57,162 nt of DNA from Anaerolineaceae bacterium (GTDB lineage: Bacteria > Chloroflexota > Anaerolineae > Anaerolineales > Anaerolineaceae), in contig JAQTMA010000006.1 in assembly GCA_028714615.1 (NCBI GenBank), positions 1-57,162 on the forward strand, read 5' to 3'. Shown here one piece after another: positions 37,511 through 46,712 of this stretch. The translations under genes and the position numbers were made by a program. Below the pieces are notes generated by a model that made no database searches, had not been told where the DNA came from, and saw only the letters and a program-made list of their open reading frames with translations. The stretch's first letter is position 1; the number at the start of each line of letters is the position of its first letter.

Positions 37511-38761
37511 TTATGGTTGAAAACAACTCACCAGAGCTGCCCAATGTTGGTCGGTCAGGAATTGGCTGGGGGTAATCCATATATTCTGGATACCCCCCCT
37601 TTGTGCAGCCTGTATCACTTGCTGCATATACGGCGCAGAGATAACCGTATTGTTCTTTCCCCATAAACCCACAGAAAGGATTACGTTCTCTCCACCAAGG
37701 GGGGTCAGCGTGCGTGCAAGGCCCTCGCTAAAATTAGGAGGCACGTTGTTTAATCCTGAGTAATCCCACACAATAATTTTATCAGCCGCCCCCAGCATCA
37801 AATCGTAACGAGTACCCATCTCCTGGCCCAGATTCCCGGGTGCTTTCCAGCTTACACCGACGTCAACATCGAGCGCCTTACCATATTTCGCAGTAATGGC
37901 CTTCGCTTTTGCAACGAAGCGGGCCAATTCCTGGCTTCTCCATTCGCCGATCGCCGGATCGTCGATATTAACCAGCCCATTGGGTAGCCTGGGCCAATCC
38001 TTTCGGCCGGTCGCGGCAGCAAAGGCAGCTTTGTCGACATCCGAATATCCTTCGGTGTAATACATCATTTCGGTGATAGATATTGAATCGACCGGGTAGT
38101 TTATGGCGATGGCTTCAATCATATCGAGCACCATCTGCCCATATGCCCCATCAACCAGCTCGGTGGTATTCACCAGGTATTGGCTGGGTTGGTTCAGCCA
38201 GGAAAGTGCGGCTGTTTCCGGATGCTTTTTGATGTACTGTGGCGCAAACACATCCACAACCGCATCGACATGCGCCCATTTTCCAAAACGAGCTGCGTCT
38301 TCCTCCAGGAAATCCGTTCCGCTGTTCTGCACATCGCTCGACCAGCGCTCAGGGTGATCTTTCCATTTAAAATTGGTCCATTCCGGGCGACCGGCGCCCA
38401 GCGCAACCAGGTTGATATTGGCCTCGCGCATTTTTGCTTCCAGATCTCCGATAAGCGCCCGGCTGGCCGGATCATACCCTTCGTCCAGGCGGAGAGCATG
38501 AATGGGAGACCCAGGCCTGGGAGTGCTGGTTGCGAGGGGAGTATTCGTTGAAGTAGGAGTGCTGGTCACGGTTGGTTGGGGTGTGAACGGATTGCCCGAT
38601 TCCGGAGTTGGTGAAGACGAGCCGGTCACACCGGGAAGCGTCGCCGGCGCCTGACCGCGGGTTATGGCTGCGGTATGCGCTGCCGGATTGAGTCCACTCT
38701 GGAAAGAGCAACCAGCCAGAGTTATGACGATCACCACGATTTCCATGGCCAGGCGCATCAT
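37511..38761 (-). CDS. Lipoprotein with TIM-barrel glycosidase-like domain
   Basis: A 416-residue lipoprotein. Signal peptide with lipobox TLAGC (Cys about residue 18), then a Pro/Ser/Thr linker to about residue 85, then a domain starting IHALRLDEGYDPASRALIGDLEAKMREANINLVAL. Barrel-like phrases follow: HVDAVVDVFAPQYI, DSISITEMMYYTEGY, LDVDVGVSW, KIIVWDYSGLN, VILSVGLWG and NIWITPSQFL. This recalls GHL10/PgaB-type glycosidase domains, though no exact family is recognised. It is the last gene of the polymer operon and overlaps the GT2 gene by 4 bp. A surface role in trimming or guiding the polymer is inferred. Confidence 0.7.
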   Translation of the reverse strand: MMRLAMEIVVIVITLAGCSFQSGLNPAAHTAAITRGQAPATLPGVTGSSSPTPESGNPFTPQPTVTSTPTSTNTPLATSTPRPGSPIHALRLDEGYDPASRALIGDLEAKMREANINLVALGAGRPEWTNFKWKDHPERWSSDVQNSGTDFLEEDAARFGKWAHVDAVVDVFAPQYIKKHPETAALSWLNQPSQYLVNTTELVDGAYGQMVLDMIEAIAINYPVDSISITEMMYYTEGYSDVDKAAFAAATGRKDWPRLPNGLVNIDDPAIGEWRSQELARFVAKAKAITAKYGKALDVDVGVSWKAPGNLGQEMGTRYDLMLGAADKIIVWDYSGLNNVPPNFSEGLARTLTPLGGENVILSVGLWGKNNTVISAPYMQQVIQAAQRGGIQNIWITPSQFLTDQHWAALVSCFQP

Positions 38762-39984
38762 TCCACCTTCCTGCGTGTGATGACCCCAGTCCGCTCCAAC
38801 TTATTCCATTGCGCCCGGGTTCCACGCAACTCATGTGCGATAGCCCAGGCCATTACCAGGTTCATCATGATTGAATAAGGCACCCAGGCCAGGATGGCAT
38901 ACAAATACCTCAGGTCCTTCCAAGCCCGGTTGAGCACGATGGAGTAGAGTGTGGCCACCAGGGCGAATCCCAGCCCAAACCAGCCAATGATGCTGGCAAG
39001 GTTGAATGCCAATGGGCTCCGGTTGTTGAGCACCAGGATGGGTAGTAACACGAGCACCACCAGTTGCAGCAAGGGCAAGATCACCATGCTGGCTACATTG
39101 ATCGGGAGGAAAAAACCAAATAACCCGTAATGCCGGTTGAAAAGGACGTCTGGATGGATGCGAACGGTTTGCAGCAGTCCGCGCGCCCAGCGCAAGCGCT
39201 GCTTCCAAAGTCCCTGGATCGTGGAGGGCACCTCGGCCAACACCACTGCCTGCGGAGCAAAGTTAACCCGGTAGCCGGCTTTGTGCACCCGCCAGGTCAA
39301 TTCCAGGTCTTCTCCGATGAATCCCTCGAGGAATGGGCCGGTCTTTTCAATCACTTCGCGGCGGAATGCACCGATATTCCCCGATACTATGGGTAAGCAG
39401 TCCACCTGGGCCAAAGCCCGGCGGACGAAACCCGTACCGACGTGGGTCTGGATGCAAGCCAGTTGGGTCTGGATGCGGTCCAGGTTTACGGGGGCGTCAT
39501 TTCCGCACACCGCCCCCACTTTTTCAGAAGAAAAGCCATTGAGCATTTCGCGGATGGTGGTCGGGGTAAAAATGCCGTCGGCGTCAACAAAGAAAAGTAT
39601 CTCGCCTTTGGCCGCAGTGATGCCGGTATTCAGAGCTGAGGCTTTTCCCCCGTTAGCCTTCGGGATGACCTGCACCCGTGGATCGCTTTCAAAGGTGCGC
39701 ATGGCGGCCAGCGTGTCGTCTTTTGAGCCGTCATCCACAAGGATCACCTCAAAGTTCGTGTAATTCGATGCCAGGATCGACTGAACACAATTCCCGATCA
39801 CTTTCCCTTCGTTATACGCCGGGACAATGATCGAGACCAGAGGGTCCGGTGATGTGTGGAACACCGGGGGTCTTTTCTTCCGCAGGACGAAGGCCAGCGA
39901 GAGAGGATAATAGACCAGGGTGAGCAAACCAACGCTAAAAACTGTAAAACTGAGAGCATAGAACAGGGTCAGGATGATATTCAT
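38758..39984 (-). CDS. Processive GT2 polysaccharide synthase, PgaC/IcaA-like
   Basis: A 408-residue inner-membrane glycosyltransferase. One N-terminal membrane helix is followed by the GT-A domain with VDDGSKDDT, FVDADG, EDLEL and QRLRW (QxxRW), the D,D,D,QxxRW pattern of processive synthases such as poly-beta-1,6-GlcNAc, hyaluronan and cellulose synthases. Four C-terminal membrane segments complete it. The deacetylase in the operon makes an N-acetylglucosamine polymer most likely. The sugar is inferred. Confidence 0.88.
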   Translation of the reverse strand: MNIILTLFYALSFTVFSVGLLTLVYYPLSLAFVLRKKRPPVFHTSPDPLVSIIVPAYNEGKVIGNCVQSILASNYTNFEVILVDDGSKDDTLAAMRTFESDPRVQVIPKANGGKASALNTGITAAKGEILFFVDADGIFTPTTIREMLNGFSSEKVGAVCGNDAPVNLDRIQTQLACIQTHVGTGFVRRALAQVDCLPIVSGNIGAFRREVIEKTGPFLEGFIGEDLELTWRVHKAGYRVNFAPQAVVLAEVPSTIQGLWKQRLRWARGLLQTVRIHPDVLFNRHYGLFGFFLPINVASMVILPLLQLVVLVLLPILVLNNRSPLAFNLASIIGWFGLGFALVATLYSIVLNRAWKDLRYLYAILAWVPYSIMMNLVMAWAIAHELRGTRAQWNKLERTGVITRRKVE

Positions 39985-39986
39985 CT

Positions 39987-40841
39987 TTACAAACCATGCG
40001 AGCGCAGGGCAGCGTCGAGGATCTCCGGGGCGAAGCGAATATTCGCGCCAAAGCGCGCATTGATCTCCAGCACTACCGGCTGGCCATCGCCTCGCAAGCG
40101 GACATCTACATCTTGCGGACCTGTGAGCCCAAGAACAGTTGCAGCGGTGATGGCCACCTGGGCAACCGCCGGAGCATCGACCCGCCGGACGGAAACGGCA
40201 TTGCCGACAATACCCTCTTTAAGTTCGGTTTTTTCCAATACCACCGCAAAGGATTCGCGCGCACCGATGAACACATTGGGGGCATAATCGACCCCGGGCG
40301 CAAATTCTTGCAGGATACAGGTATCATCCAGGGCTGCGACAACCGGCCAATCGTTCTCGTAGCGCACCAGAACGCCGCGCCCGCCGCGCCCACGGCGTGG
40401 TTTGCTGATACACGGCCAACCAATTCTTTCAGAGAGCTCGGTTGCAGAATGTATCTGGGAGGGCAGCGCAAACCGTGGAACCGGCACATTTTGCCGGAAT
40501 AATGCCTGAGCGGTCAGATATTTATCGTCGGCCCTCTCCACTGCTTTCAGAGGGGAGACGATGGCGGGGATATCGTCGAAGCAGGCCCAACCGCCTGCCA
40601 CGATGGGCAGTTCTTCGGTAACGGTGGGAATCAGCAGCGCCGGTTTTACCTGCCTGGCAATGCGCTGAAGCTCCGGCATGAAGCTTGGGTCGTGCGCTGC
40701 CGGGATGCGAAAAAAACGGATCCCCGAAAGCTCCACGTCTCTCATGTCGATGCCCGCCACCTCGAAACCACGCGCCAACAGCAGATTCGCAACGTTCTGC
40801 CCGGCCGGCCCACCTACGCCCGTGATCAGGATCGTGCTCAT
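39987..40841 (-). CDS. ATP-grasp ligase in a polymer operon
   Basis: A 284-residue ATP-grasp protein. The preATP-grasp domain starts MSTILITGVGGPAGQNVANLL, and the ATP-grasp part shows CISKPRRGRGGRGV and DVDVRLRGDGQPVVLEINARFG, the metal-binding end. Such enzymes join an acid to an amine or amino acid. It is packed between the GT2 and deacetylase genes by 2-bp gaps, so it may acylate a sugar amine, add an amino acid, or make a nucleotide-linked precursor. Substrate unknown. Confidence 0.82.
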   Translation of the reverse strand: MSTILITGVGGPAGQNVANLLLARGFEVAGIDMRDVELSGIRFFRIPAAHDPSFMPELQRIARQVKPALLIPTVTEELPIVAGGWACFDDIPAIVSPLKAVERADDKYLTAQALFRQNVPVPRFALPSQIHSATELSERIGWPCISKPRRGRGGRGVLVRYENDWPVVAALDDTCILQEFAPGVDYAPNVFIGARESFAVVLEKTELKEGIVGNAVSVRRVDAPAVAQVAITAATVLGLTGPQDVDVRLRGDGQPVVLEINARFGANIRFAPEILDAALRSHGL

Positions 40842-40842
40842 T

Positions 40843-41787
40843 TTAGATATCTCCTAAGCTGGTTGAGAGCATGCGCAGCACCTCGAAGCCTTCCGCAAAC
40901 TCGACCTTCGCCTGCCCTCCACGAAAAGCCAGCTTACCGCGCACCTGGTCTTCTTTCATGTAGGGTTTATTACGCTGATCCCAATGCGTGCGGATCGCGG
41001 CCAGTTTCACCTCCACATAAGTAGCAACATTCACGAAGAAAGTAGGCACAAACTCTTGGGTAACCGATGGGCTTTCATAACATAGGATCGTATTGGCATT
41101 GCGACCGGCTCGCATGGTTGCTTCATGCACCGCCTGATGGTCCTGGTGGATGTCATGGGCGGAATGGGTCAGGATGATATCGGGCTTGAATTTATCGATG
41201 ACTTTTTCAATCGCATTGACCAATTCCACCGTCTGGTTTTTCAGGTTGGTATCCTCGAACTTTAGCATCTGAAAAGAGTTCATCTCTAAAAAGGACGCCC
41301 CATTACGCGCTTCGGAGGGTCTGAGCTGCGCATTACCCCCCTGCTCACCCTGGGTCATCACCAGCCCATACACCTGGTGTCCGGCGTCTTGCAATTTTGC
41401 AATCGTCGCACCGGCCGCAATCTCGATATCATCCGGGTGGGCGCCGATTGCCAGTACCCGGCGCGGCCGGTAAGTGCGTTCGATGACGATCTTTTGCCGG
41501 ATTAGCAAGGCCATCACGAGGCTCATGGCGATAATGCTGGGATACTCGGAAAGCAGGTCGAGCATTGGAGCAGTTCCCAACAGGCCGTACGAAAAAAGTG
41601 AAACCAGGCGGACGCTATTACTGGTCAGAAACACGACACTCAGCAAGAGCGTGGACACATAAATAACCCTCGATGAACGCAATCCTCGTCTCAGCCGAGA
41701 ATGGCTTCTGATGGTGTGAGCGACTACTGCAATAAAGGTCAATTGCACTAAAATGTGGCCGATTATTTCTACGGTTAGCATCGCCAT
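40843..41787 (-). CDS. Membrane-anchored PIG-L/LmbE deacetylase
   Basis: A 314-residue protein with three N-terminal membrane segments (about residues 5-25, 40-60 and 80-96) and a C-terminal PIG-L domain (from about 110). Zinc ligands are AHPDD (about residue 117) and HQDH (about residue 200). PIG-L enzymes remove N-acetyl groups from GlcNAc moieties. It heads the minus-strand operon that includes a processive GT2, so it may deacetylate the polymer or its lipid-linked precursor at the membrane. Its promoter is not clear. Confidence 0.85.
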   Translation of the reverse strand: MAMLTVEIIGHILVQLTFIAVVAHTIRSHSRLRRGLRSSRVIYVSTLLLSVVFLTSNSVRLVSLFSYGLLGTAPMLDLLSEYPSIIAMSLVMALLIRQKIVIERTYRPRRVLAIGAHPDDIEIAAGATIAKLQDAGHQVYGLVMTQGEQGGNAQLRPSEARNGASFLEMNSFQMLKFEDTNLKNQTVELVNAIEKVIDKFKPDIILTHSAHDIHQDHQAVHEATMRAGRNANTILCYESPSVTQEFVPTFFVNVATYVEVKLAAIRTHWDQRNKPYMKEDQVRGKLAFRGGQAKVEFAEGFEVLRMLSTSLGDI

Positions 41788-41891
41788 GATAACACCTATG
41801 TCCGTAACGAAGGGCTGACGAAAAGCACTCGCAACGTTTGCTTACCCTAATCATACCTGAAGAACCGAAAAGGGTAATAGGAAGGAGGCTC

Positions 41892-41920
41892 TTGACTTTG
41901 ATAGAATTCCTTTCTATAAT
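41892..41920 (+). promoter_or_regulatory. Sigma-70 promoter of the SorC operon
   Basis: TTGACT (41892-41897), 17 bases and TATAAT (41915-41920). Transcription would start inside the palindrome that follows, about 38 bases before the SorC start. Confidence 0.85.
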
Positions 41921-41921
41921 A

Positions 41922-41946
41922 GAACATATGTAAATTACATCTGTTC
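41922..41946. promoter_or_regulatory. 25-bp palindromic operator, SorC type
   Basis: The arms GAACA/TGTTC (41922-41926, 41942-41946) and ATGTAA/TTACAT (41928-41933, 41935-41940) give a nearly perfect dyad centred on 41934; only the T/C pair at 41927/41941 does not match. It lies directly after the -10 box, where a bound SorC tetramer would repress its own operon. Confidence 0.78.
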
Positions 41947-41957
41947 ATCGAGGGATT

Positions 41958-42929
41958 ATGGGGAAAAGCCAGTGGGGTGACGTCAGGTTAATGACGAGTG
42001 CGGCTCACCTTTATTACGAAGAGCATCGCACCCAAGAGGAAATCGCCCGCGAATTGGGGGTTTCTCGGCCAATCATATCCCGATTGCTCCAACGCGCATT
42101 GGACGAAGGCATCGTCCAGATTACCATCCACGATCCATTCGAGACATCGCCAGAGCTGGCGAATGAATTATGCCAATTGACCGGGCTACCCGCGGCGATC
42201 GTGGTGGGCGGCGGTTTCCTCTCCAACCAACAAATGAACCAGCGGCGCCTGGGGTTCGCAGCCTCCCAATTCCTGGCCGAAAACCTCAAACCGAACGATA
42301 TTATCGGCGTGGGCTGGGGAAGAACTCTGGCCTCGGTTGTACAGACCCTGACCCCAGGATCGCTGCCTGGGATCACCGCTGTTCCCCTGGTGGGCGGCCT
42401 GGGTTCAATTTCTCCGAACTTCCAGGTGCACGAGATCACGCGCCAGGTTGCTGAGGCATTTTCTGGCGCCTGGCAGCCGCTGTATTTCCCGGCCATCATC
42501 AGCGACCAGGATGCCCGAGATACGCTGGTCAATACCCAGGATTTCAAGGAAATCGTCCAAGTCTGGGACCGGATCACGGTGGCTTTGGTTGGGCTTGGTA
42601 ATGTGAGTTTTGACGCAGAGATGCAAGTCCTGTTCGCGAATTACCTGGATGCGCCTACCCGCAGACGCTTGTTAGCGCGCGGCGCGGTGGGTGATATCTG
42701 TATGCGCTTTTTTGACATCCAGGGTCGTCCGATCATGGATGGTCTGCATGGCGTCGTGGGAATCGACCTGGACTGCCTGGCGCGAGTCCCCAATACGATA
42801 GCGATCGCCGGAGGAAAGCACAAGGCTGCCGCCATTCTCGGGGCAATCCGCGGCAAATACATCCATACCTTGATCACCGACCGCGAAGCCGTTGAGGTTA
42901 TCCTCGAACAAATTCGGAGGGGAAGATAA
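41958..42929 (+). CDS. SorC/DeoR-family sugar-responsive regulator
   Basis: A 323-residue regulator. N-terminal helix-turn-helix (YYEEHRTQEEIARELGVSRPIISRLLQRALDEGIV, about residues 18-55), then a sugar-phosphate-binding domain with DIIGVGWGRTLASVV, DVGDICMRFF-like phrases and VPNTIAIAGGKHKAAAILGA. SorC proteins bind a phosphorylated sugar intermediate. It leads the operon and is presumably autoregulated through the palindrome in front of it. Confidence 0.93.
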   Translation: MGKSQWGDVRLMTSAAHLYYEEHRTQEEIARELGVSRPIISRLLQRALDEGIVQITIHDPFETSPELANELCQLTGLPAAIVVGGGFLSNQQMNQRRLGFAASQFLAENLKPNDIIGVGWGRTLASVVQTLTPGSLPGITAVPLVGGLGSISPNFQVHEITRQVAEAFSGAWQPLYFPAIISDQDARDTLVNTQDFKEIVQVWDRITVALVGLGNVSFDAEMQVLFANYLDAPTRRRLLARGAVGDICMRFFDIQGRPIMDGLHGVVGIDLDCLARVPNTIAIAGGKHKAAAILGAIRGKYIHTLITDREAVEVILEQIRRGR

Positions 42930-42934
42930 ATACC

Positions 42935-43690
42935 ATGGATACAGGCAAAACTATTCGTCTCAATCATATCTTTCGACCCGATGGAAAGACGGTCATCGCC
43001 GCCCTGGATCATGGCATCTCGGGGATGGCTGGCTTGAGTGCGCTCGAACACCCTGTGGAATTAATCCCGGAGCTCATCCAAAGCGGCGTAGATGCGATCC
43101 TGACCACCGCCGGAATCATACAGCTCTGCCCACAGATGATCGGCCAGGTCGGCGTCATCCTACGCGTGGATGGCGGACCAACCACCTTAACCGGTGAATG
43201 GGACAAGATGCAAGCCATCCTAACCGTGGAAGATGCCTTACGATTGGGCGCGGATGCCATCATCATGATGGGGATTGTCGGAGATAAGGGCGAAAGTGAC
43301 AGCCTGGTTCAACTGGGTAGGGTGGCAGCAGAATGCCAGCGATGGGGTCTGCCGCTGATCGCAGAGATGCTCCCGGGTGGGCTGACTGCGGCCGAAGTGT
43401 CCGTCCAACAAATTCAGATTGCTGCCCGGGTGGGGGCTGAGCTAGGCGCAGATGTGATCAAGTTGCGCTATCAGGGTCCCGCCGAAGCGTATCGCCCGGT
43501 CATCTCGGGCTGTTATGTTCCGGTGGTCATTCTGGGTGGCTCGAAACAATCGCCCGAGAAGCTATTGGCAGATGTTTCCGAAGCGATATCGGTCGGAGCG
43601 CGTGGGGTGGCGGTAGGCCGGAATATCTGGCAAGCCCCACGTCCCGGCGAAATCGTCAGCCGCCTGATTGGAGGGGTGCATACCCAATGA
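42935..43690 (+). CDS. Class I aldolase, DhnA/LsrF family
   Basis: A 251-residue class I (Schiff-base) aldolase of the DhnA-type FbaB/LsrF family. Key phrases are VIAALDHGISG, ADAIIMMGIVGDKGE, ADVIKLRYQG with the likely Schiff-base Lys (about residue 176), VVILGGSK and GVAVGRNIWQ (phosphate site). It would cleave a phosphorylated keto sugar made by the kinase next door. Start follows GGAGGGG, and its stop overlaps the next start (ATGA). Substrate unknown. Confidence 0.88.
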   Translation: MDTGKTIRLNHIFRPDGKTVIAALDHGISGMAGLSALEHPVELIPELIQSGVDAILTTAGIIQLCPQMIGQVGVILRVDGGPTTLTGEWDKMQAILTVEDALRLGADAIIMMGIVGDKGESDSLVQLGRVAAECQRWGLPLIAEMLPGGLTAAEVSVQQIQIAARVGAELGADVIKLRYQGPAEAYRPVISGCYVPVVILGGSKQSPEKLLADVSEAISVGARGVAVGRNIWQAPRPGEIVSRLIGGVHTQ

Positions 43691-44691
43691 AACCCATCGA
43701 TTCAATCGGCGTCATCATCAATCCCCGGGCTGGGCGAGGTTTTACCGAAAATGCCAGGGTGGCTGTGGAAGTGATCCGTAAATTTCCAAATGCGAGAATC
43801 GTGACCGGGCCGGGTGAGACCGGCGCGGCGGTGTTATGGAATGCGGCCGTCGACTTGCAGGTGTGCGATTGCGATCCCACCCCTGGTCGGTTGCAGACCA
43901 TTTCATTGGCCAGGAAGCTGGTTGAGATGGGGATCGATCTCCTGCTGGTAATTGGCGGAGACGGCACCTTCTCCGACGTCGCCTTTGCCCTGGCCGGCGT
44001 AAAACAAGCTCCCCCGATGATCGGCATTGGGGCTGGCTCCACCAACGTTGGACCCCTGGTGACCTGCCACCGGCAGACGGTTGCTGACCTCGATCCAGCC
44101 CGCTTTGAGATCACCAGCCCTCCCGCGATCATGGTCTCGGATGGGCAGGCGCCGTTGGGAATGGGCTTCAACGATTGCGCCTTGGGTTTTACCGTGGTCG
44201 GAACGCGGGAAGGCCAGATTTGCGACGTGGACGCGGCCGCCAAAATGCAAGGCAAGAACATCCCCGGGCGACCCAGGTCGATCGGGACTCCCGAGTTGCG
44301 GGTGGAACGCATCGGTGCTGAGCGGATCGTAACCATCGCCAGCGGAGCCTGGATCTCCTGTGTCATCATCGGGTTGGCCGAACGAGCCTTCCTGGGGAAA
44401 GGGGTTACCGGCGGGGTTTGCCTTGCCGCTTACACGGGAGCGCCGGCCGGTTGTCTCGTTGCCAGTATCCCCCTCGTCCAGGTAGAGATCAGCCGCGAAG
44501 AGTTGCTCCAGCTCGGACCGATCGACACCCGTTATGTCAGCTTCGATGCCAGCATGGCGATCCAGGTGCAAGGAGCCTGTGATGGCGCCGCCATCAACGC
44601 AGACGGTACACCATTAAAAATATTGTCATCCCGAGATCGAATTCGATTCACAGTAGTTCCGGAGGCTGTCCAGGTAGTTCGATTGAAGTAA
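43687..44691 (+). CDS. AcoX / NAD-kinase-like kinase
   Basis: A 334-residue protein of the ATP-NAD kinase/AcoX family. It opens with GVIINPRAGRG, has the diagnostic GGDGT (about residue 95) and a GIGAGSTN loop, then a beta-rich C-terminal half. NAD kinases proper have about 290 residues; AcoX-like proteins sit in catabolic operons. Placement between aldolase and dehydrogenase suggests it phosphorylates the keto sugar rather than NAD. Acceptor unknown. Confidence 0.83.
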   Translation: MKPIDSIGVIINPRAGRGFTENARVAVEVIRKFPNARIVTGPGETGAAVLWNAAVDLQVCDCDPTPGRLQTISLARKLVEMGIDLLLVIGGDGTFSDVAFALAGVKQAPPMIGIGAGSTNVGPLVTCHRQTVADLDPARFEITSPPAIMVSDGQAPLGMGFNDCALGFTVVGTREGQICDVDAAAKMQGKNIPGRPRSIGTPELRVERIGAERIVTIASGAWISCVIIGLAERAFLGKGVTGGVCLAAYTGAPAGCLVASIPLVQVEISREELLQLGPIDTRYVSFDASMAIQVQGACDGAAINADGTPLKILSSRDRIRFTVVPEAVQVVRLK

Positions 44692-44716
44692 CGGCCGAGA
44701 AAGGATAGAAGCTTTT

Positions 44717-45766
44717 ATGCGAGCTTTACGATATTACCAGCCTGGGAAAATTGAGATCGATAGCGTCCCATGTCCGCAGATCGGTCCTGGAGAAGTTCTC
44801 GTCAAGGTCAGCGCTTGCGGGGTTTGTGCAACGGATATCAAAACCTATCTGCACGGTCACCCAAAAATTAAACCCGGCTCGGTGCTCGGCCACGAGATCA
44901 GCGGAATCATCGTCGAGGTCAACCAGACCCCCACCTGGCGCGAAGGCATGCGGGTGGCTGTGGCTCCATATGTACCCTGTTTTCAGTGCGATCAATGTGC
45001 ACGGGGCAATTTTACCCAATGCAGCCACCTGATGGATGTGCAAACCGATCCAGGTGGGTTCGCAGAGTATGTACGCGTTCCGGCTCGGATCGTGAACAGC
45101 GGGCTGGTTGTTTTACCGGACCAGCTCTCCTTGCTCGAAGCCACCCTGGCTGAACCGCTGGCCTGTTGTATCCACGGCCTTGAGGCGTTGAAGCTGAACC
45201 CCCTGGACCGTCTCCTTATTATTGGCGATGGGCCGATGGGATTACTGCAAGCAGAAGCCGCGCGAGCGATGCAAGTTAAGCAGATTATTGTTGCGGGAAT
45301 GACCCCCGATCGCCTGGCGCGGGCTGCCCGAATTGCCGACGTCGTCATCCGTGTAGGCGAAACAGACATGGCCGCAGCCGTTCAAGCGGCTGCGCCTGGA
45401 GGAGCTGATAAGGTGCTGGTATCGGTGGGTAATGCCGATGTTGCCCAGACCGCTTTCCGTTACGTCCATAAAGGTGGAATTATCAATTTGTTTGCAGGGC
45501 TACCCAAAGAAGCTACCCTGACTATAAACCCCGGCCAGATTCATTATGACGAGGTCACGGTGATGGGGACATTTGGGTTTGCTCCGGCGCATTTCAAAAA
45601 AGCCGTCGAATGGTTAGCCAAAAAGAGAATCCACACGGAAGGTATCATCACGGCGACCGTGCCACTGTCGGATGCCAAACGCACATTACAGGAAGTTGCG
45701 GAGTATCGGGGCATTAAATCGATCATCACCTTTTCTGATAAGGAGGAGCTTATGGGCAGAGAATAA
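44717..45766 (+). CDS. Zinc-dependent polyol/alcohol dehydrogenase 1
   Basis: A 349-residue medium-chain dehydrogenase. Catalytic zinc region CGVCATDIKTYLHGHP and GHEISG, a structural zinc site CFQCDQCARGNFTQC and the nucleotide motif GDGPMGL are all present. It resembles sorbitol/threonine dehydrogenase types and should oxidise a polyol or sugar alcohol to a ketose. It lies between the kinase and the ECF transporter. Confidence 0.92.
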   Translation: MRALRYYQPGKIEIDSVPCPQIGPGEVLVKVSACGVCATDIKTYLHGHPKIKPGSVLGHEISGIIVEVNQTPTWREGMRVAVAPYVPCFQCDQCARGNFTQCSHLMDVQTDPGGFAEYVRVPARIVNSGLVVLPDQLSLLEATLAEPLACCIHGLEALKLNPLDRLLIIGDGPMGLLQAEAARAMQVKQIIVAGMTPDRLARAARIADVVIRVGETDMAAAVQAAAPGGADKVLVSVGNADVAQTAFRYVHKGGIINLFAGLPKEATLTINPGQIHYDEVTVMGTFGFAPAHFKKAVEWLAKKRIHTEGIITATVPLSDAKRTLQEVAEYRGIKSIITFSDKEELMGRE

Positions 45767-45840
45767 CCCGGGGCTGTCAATCGATCATTCGCAAACGGCT
45801 CATCCGGTCAGGATGCGCTGAAATTTAGAAGGAGGACGAA

Positions 45841-46614
45841 ATGGCAGAGTTTTTGAAGAATCTATTGAGTTCGATTGGTTCCCTCTCTTCGTTGCTCTCA
45901 TTCCAGGGAATGTTTGTCATCGGGATCCTATTATCAATCCCGATGACGATCATCTTTATTGGGGAAGTCCTGGGCTACCAGTTCGTCATGCGGCCGCCCT
46001 GGTTCGTGAAAGTTGAGCGGCGCTGGAATGTTAAAGCCGTCTCAGTCGTCGCCATGACGGCAGCACTTTCGGTGATCCTCCAGGCGGTGGGCGCCGTGAT
46101 CGTCCTGGTGCCAGGTACGATCACATTCCGAGCAGACGCGCTCATCCGCTTCCCGTTCGGCGCTATATTTGGGATGCCCGCCGTATGGGGAGTGATGATC
46201 TCGAATATCATCGGTGATGCGCTCGCCGGCACCCTCGGTCCGGGTTCCATCGCGGGCTTTATCATCTCCTGGTGGATGCCATACCTGTTCTACCGCTCCT
46301 ATCATGGGCTGGAGGATTATTCCATGATCAAAGGCAGCGCCTGGATCAAATACTACCTGGTCACTATCGTATGGTGCATCCTGGGCGCCTTTTACCTCTG
46401 CACGAATTTCCAATATCTCAATTTGTTGCCCCAAGAAGTCATCTGGCCAGGCGTCTTCCCCTCGGTTATGGTAACCACATTTATCGGCGGGTTGCTTGGG
46501 CCGGTCGTCGCGCGGGTCATCGGCCCGGCGGCTAAGCGCTTCGGTCTCTCCCGCGATGAAATGCAATACGAGAGCGAGAAGGGAAGCATCAACCCTCGAC
46601 CGGTAACTGGATAG
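45841..46614 (+). CDS. Putative ECF transporter substrate-binding (S) component
   Basis: A 257-residue membrane protein with about six hydrophobic segments and the ADALIRFPFGAIFGMPAVWG phrase with small residues, as in ECF S components. It precedes the A and T genes, so the trio is complete. Good ribosome binding site AGGAGG. Usual S components have about 180-200 residues; this one has an extra N-terminal segment of about 45. The substrate is unknown; the neighbours suggest a sugar or sugar alcohol rather than a vitamin. Confidence 0.75.
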   Translation: MAEFLKNLLSSIGSLSSLLSFQGMFVIGILLSIPMTIIFIGEVLGYQFVMRPPWFVKVERRWNVKAVSVVAMTAALSVILQAVGAVIVLVPGTITFRADALIRFPFGAIFGMPAVWGVMISNIIGDALAGTLGPGSIAGFIISWWMPYLFYRSYHGLEDYSMIKGSAWIKYYLVTIVWCILGAFYLCTNFQYLNLLPQEVIWPGVFPSVMVTTFIGGLLGPVVARVIGPAAKRFGLSRDEMQYESEKGSINPRPVTG

Positions 46615-46642
46615 TCGCTTCTGATTAACGTCACGGTTTAGC

Positions 46643-46675
46643 CCAGGAAGAGAGATCAGCAATCTCCCTTCCTGG
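46643..46675 (+). promoter_or_regulatory. Intergenic hairpin before the ECF ATPase gene
   Basis: CCAGGAAG (46643-46650) pairs with CTTCCTGG (46668-46675), and GAGAT with ATCTC inside it. No T-run follows, so it is more likely an RNA-processing or stabilising element than a terminator. Confidence 0.5.
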
Positions 46676-46712
46676 CTCACCCTGCTGCTCGCACAGGTAT
46701 TAGGGAAGAGGG

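Noticed and set aside
43656..44571. Long minus-strand open frames across the kinase gene
   Set aside because: Composition is typical of an antisense shadow of a GC-rich gene, while the plus frame has GGDGT and overlaps its neighbours in operon fashion.
46042..46680. 212-codon minus-strand open frame across the ECF S gene
   Set aside because: Polar, His/Asp-rich antisense translation with no family pattern; the plus frame is a membrane protein with a good ribosome binding site.
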